DNA from: Edaphobacter flagellatus
Lineage (GTDB): Bacteria > Acidobacteriota > Terriglobia > Terriglobales > Acidobacteriaceae
Length of the DNA stretch: 64,000 nucleotides
Assembly (NCBI RefSeq): GCF_025264665.1
Contig: NZ_CP073697.1
Location: 3,038,001-3,102,000, forward strand
Direction: 5' to 3'
Shown here: positions 62,809 through 64,000 of the stretch, piece after piece
How positions within the stretch are numbered: position 1 is the first letter of the stretch
How the letters are laid out: each line of letters opens with the position of its first letter
Translations under genes and position numbers: made by a program
Notes under the pieces: generated by a model
What the model was told of the DNA's origin: nothing
The model's database searches: none
Seen by the model: only the letters and a program-made list of their open reading frames with translations

Positions 62809-64000
62809 GTATCCGCCGCAACAGAGAATCGTATTGCTGCTTCATCTTCACCTTTGCTTCTGCCAGATGCTGTTCCGTATCACTCAACCATTGTGTATCT
62901 GCCTGAAGCTGCGTCTTCGCGCGCTCTATCTCCGGTTGAAGTGCCTCGGCTGCTGGGCCGCCTGGAATTCGGCGCACTGCAACGAAGTTTGCTGCGCTCA
63001 GGGCGCCACGAATCTGGTCGGAAGAAATCAAAGCAGCTTTGTCGGTTTCTCTTAGTTCGCGTTCTACGATCTGCGCCATCGTATCGGCATCGTAGCCGCG
63101 ATCTCGTAACTCGCGTACGGCCTTACTGACGATCGTATGCGATGCATGAAAACTCATTCCGGTCACACGCACCAATGTATCGGCAAGCTCGGTGACGGGT
63201 AAGAAATTTCCATCAGCGGCTGCTGCCATGCGCGCAGTATTGAATTCAGCTTCGCCAAGGGTACCGGTTAGCAAGCGGACACTTCTGTCGGCATCATCGA
63301 ACGCGGTGTACACCAACGGCTGCAGATCGTCCTCGGCGTCGTTCATATCGGCGAACGGAGTATTATGCAGACTGCCCAGCACGCCTTGTGCCTCTACTAG
63401 CGCGCGGCTCGCAAGGACGCGCACATGCTCTAGAGGGACAGGATTCCGCTTCTGCGGCATGATGCTTGAGATCTGCACATAAGCATCGCTTAGCCGTAAA
63501 TATCCAAACTCAGCTGTGCTCCAGAAGAGCAGATCCTGCGTAAACCGCCCCAGGCTTAGCATCGCAGTCGCCAGCACACTGCAGCTCTCCGCGACATAAT
63601 CCACGGCGGCTATCGCTCCATACGAGTTCACCTGCAGGCCATCGAATCCAAGCAGTGATTCCGTAAAGCCTCTGTCGATCGGGAATCCAGTCGTCGTAAT
63701 CGCACACGCGCCCAGCGGGTTGCGATTCACACGCGCATAAGCCTGGCGAAGCCGCTCGGCATCGCGCTCAAGGATCTCAATATAGGCCATCAGATAATGG
63801 CCAAGCGTCGTGGGCTGAGCCGGCTGATTGTGTGTATAGGCCGGCATTAACGCCGCGCGATATTCCCAGGCCAGATCGATCAACAGTCGCCGTAACGCGA
63901 GCAGTGAAGTCAGCATGCCAAGCAGGCGGCCTCGCAGCACCATCCGGTACATCGTCAGGTCGATATCGTTCCGGCTACGGGCCGTGTGCATCTTGCCGGC
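62798..64000 (-). CDS. Argininosuccinate-lyase-like protein (N-terminus outside window)
   Basis: The frame is open to the right edge (reading AGKMHTARSRND at 64000-63965), so the N-terminus is missing; about 400 residues are present. The lyase/fumarase superfamily signature is SSIMPQKRNPVPLEHV, and HTARSRNDIDLTMYR matches the HTGRSRND-type motif of argininosuccinate lyase. Canonical enzymes have GSSLMPQKKNP; the differences and the operon with an APC permease suggest a paralogue acting on another N-substituted fumarate or aspartate compound rather than the arginine-pathway enzyme. Confidence 0.8.
   Translation of the reverse strand, partial: AGKMHTARSRNDIDLTMYRMVLRGRLLGMLTSLLALRRLLIDLAWEYRAALMPAYTHNQPAQPTTLGHYLMAYIEILERDAERLRQAYARVNRNPLGACAITTTGFPIDRGFTESLLGFDGLQVNSYGAIAAVDYVAESCSVLATAMLSLGRFTQDLLFWSTAEFGYLRLSDAYVQISSIMPQKRNPVPLEHVRVLASRALVEAQGVLGSLHNTPFADMNDAEDDLQPLVYTAFDDADRSVRLLTGTLGEAEFNTARMAAAADGNFLPVTELADTLVRVTGMSFHASHTIVSKAVRELRDRGYDADTMAQIVERELRETDKAALISSDQIRGALSAANFVAVRRIPGGPAAEALQPEIERAKTQLQADTQWLSDTEQHLAEAKVKMKQQYDSLLRRIHEN

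Noticed and set aside
1..64000. CRISPR arrays, prophage, transposases, tRNA or rRNA genes
   Set aside because: I found no regularly spaced repeat-spacer pattern, integrase or transposase-like protein, or recognisable RNA gene. Only the short triplicate at 26758 and the REP-like copies repeat.

Overview
The window looks like chromosomal DNA of a soil or plant-associated member of the Acidobacteriota (Terriglobia/Acidobacteriaceae type). This is inferred from gene content. There are three very large Oar-like TonB-dependent receptors with an N-terminal carboxypeptidase-regulatory domain and no SusD partner. Membrane-anchored winged-helix regulators of a type common in this phylum are present. 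Many genes serve carbohydrate and sugar-acid catabolism, and two intergenic copies of a REP-like element occur. I see no phage, insertion sequence, CRISPR array, tRNA or rRNA. Both ends cut genes: a TonB receptor on the left and an argininosuccinate-lyase-like gene on the right.

Layout. 1-3.8 kb: partial TonB receptor divergent from a membrane winged-helix regulator. 4.2-9.3 kb: a four-gene efflux operon resembling MdtP-YtcA-MdtN-MdtO. 9.4-15.9 kb: a sulfatase/TonB receptor operon divergent from a second copy of the same regulator type, with a strong palindrome between them. 16.1-19.6 kb: cytochrome c, SMP-30/gluconolactonase-like protein and PQQ dehydrogenase, a periplasmic sugar-oxidation operon. 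19.6-26.9 kb: GatZ/KbaZ-like protein, amidohydrolase, PfkB kinase, AgaS-like SIS isomerase, DeoR regulator and galactarate dehydratase. 27-29.9 kb: Pr6Pr membrane protein, ArsR/SRPBCC pair, methyltransferase. 29.9-36 kb: a glucarate operon (kdgD-gudP-gudD) with a DUF2235 protein and an IclR regulator. 36-40.6 kb: MBL hydrolase, clan GH-A glycosidase, and a LytS/LytR two-component pair preceded by a possible small secreted peptide. 40.7-53 kb: the most interesting stretch (below). 53-56.8 kb: ECF sigma, anti-sigma and two HEAT-repeat proteins. 56.9-64 kb: GH38 alpha-mannosidase, cupin, CBM9-like protein, APC permease, argininosuccinate-lyase-like protein.

The 40.7-53 kb stretch holds two secreted PI-PLC-like proteins, a TonB receptor, a eukaryote-like myo-inositol oxygenase with all metal ligands, a LacI-family regulator, and a GRP/RhaT-type sugar permease preceded by a 34-residue one-helix membrane protein. 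A near-identical LacI-style pseudo-palindrome (AGTTAGCGGTnACT) lies just upstream of both the inositol oxygenase and the permease unit, with weaker versions upstream of the TonB receptor. I propose a LacI-controlled regulon for taking inositol from phosphoinositides or inositol glycans: release by PI-PLC, uptake, and oxidation to glucuronate. The aldarate enzymes elsewhere in the window (GarD, GudD, KdgD) could receive the carbon if a uronate dehydrogenase exists outside the window. This is inference from gene content and motif sharing.

Start codons were moved from the longest reading frame where a ribosome-binding site, signal peptide or family alignment argued for it; such choices are noted per gene.
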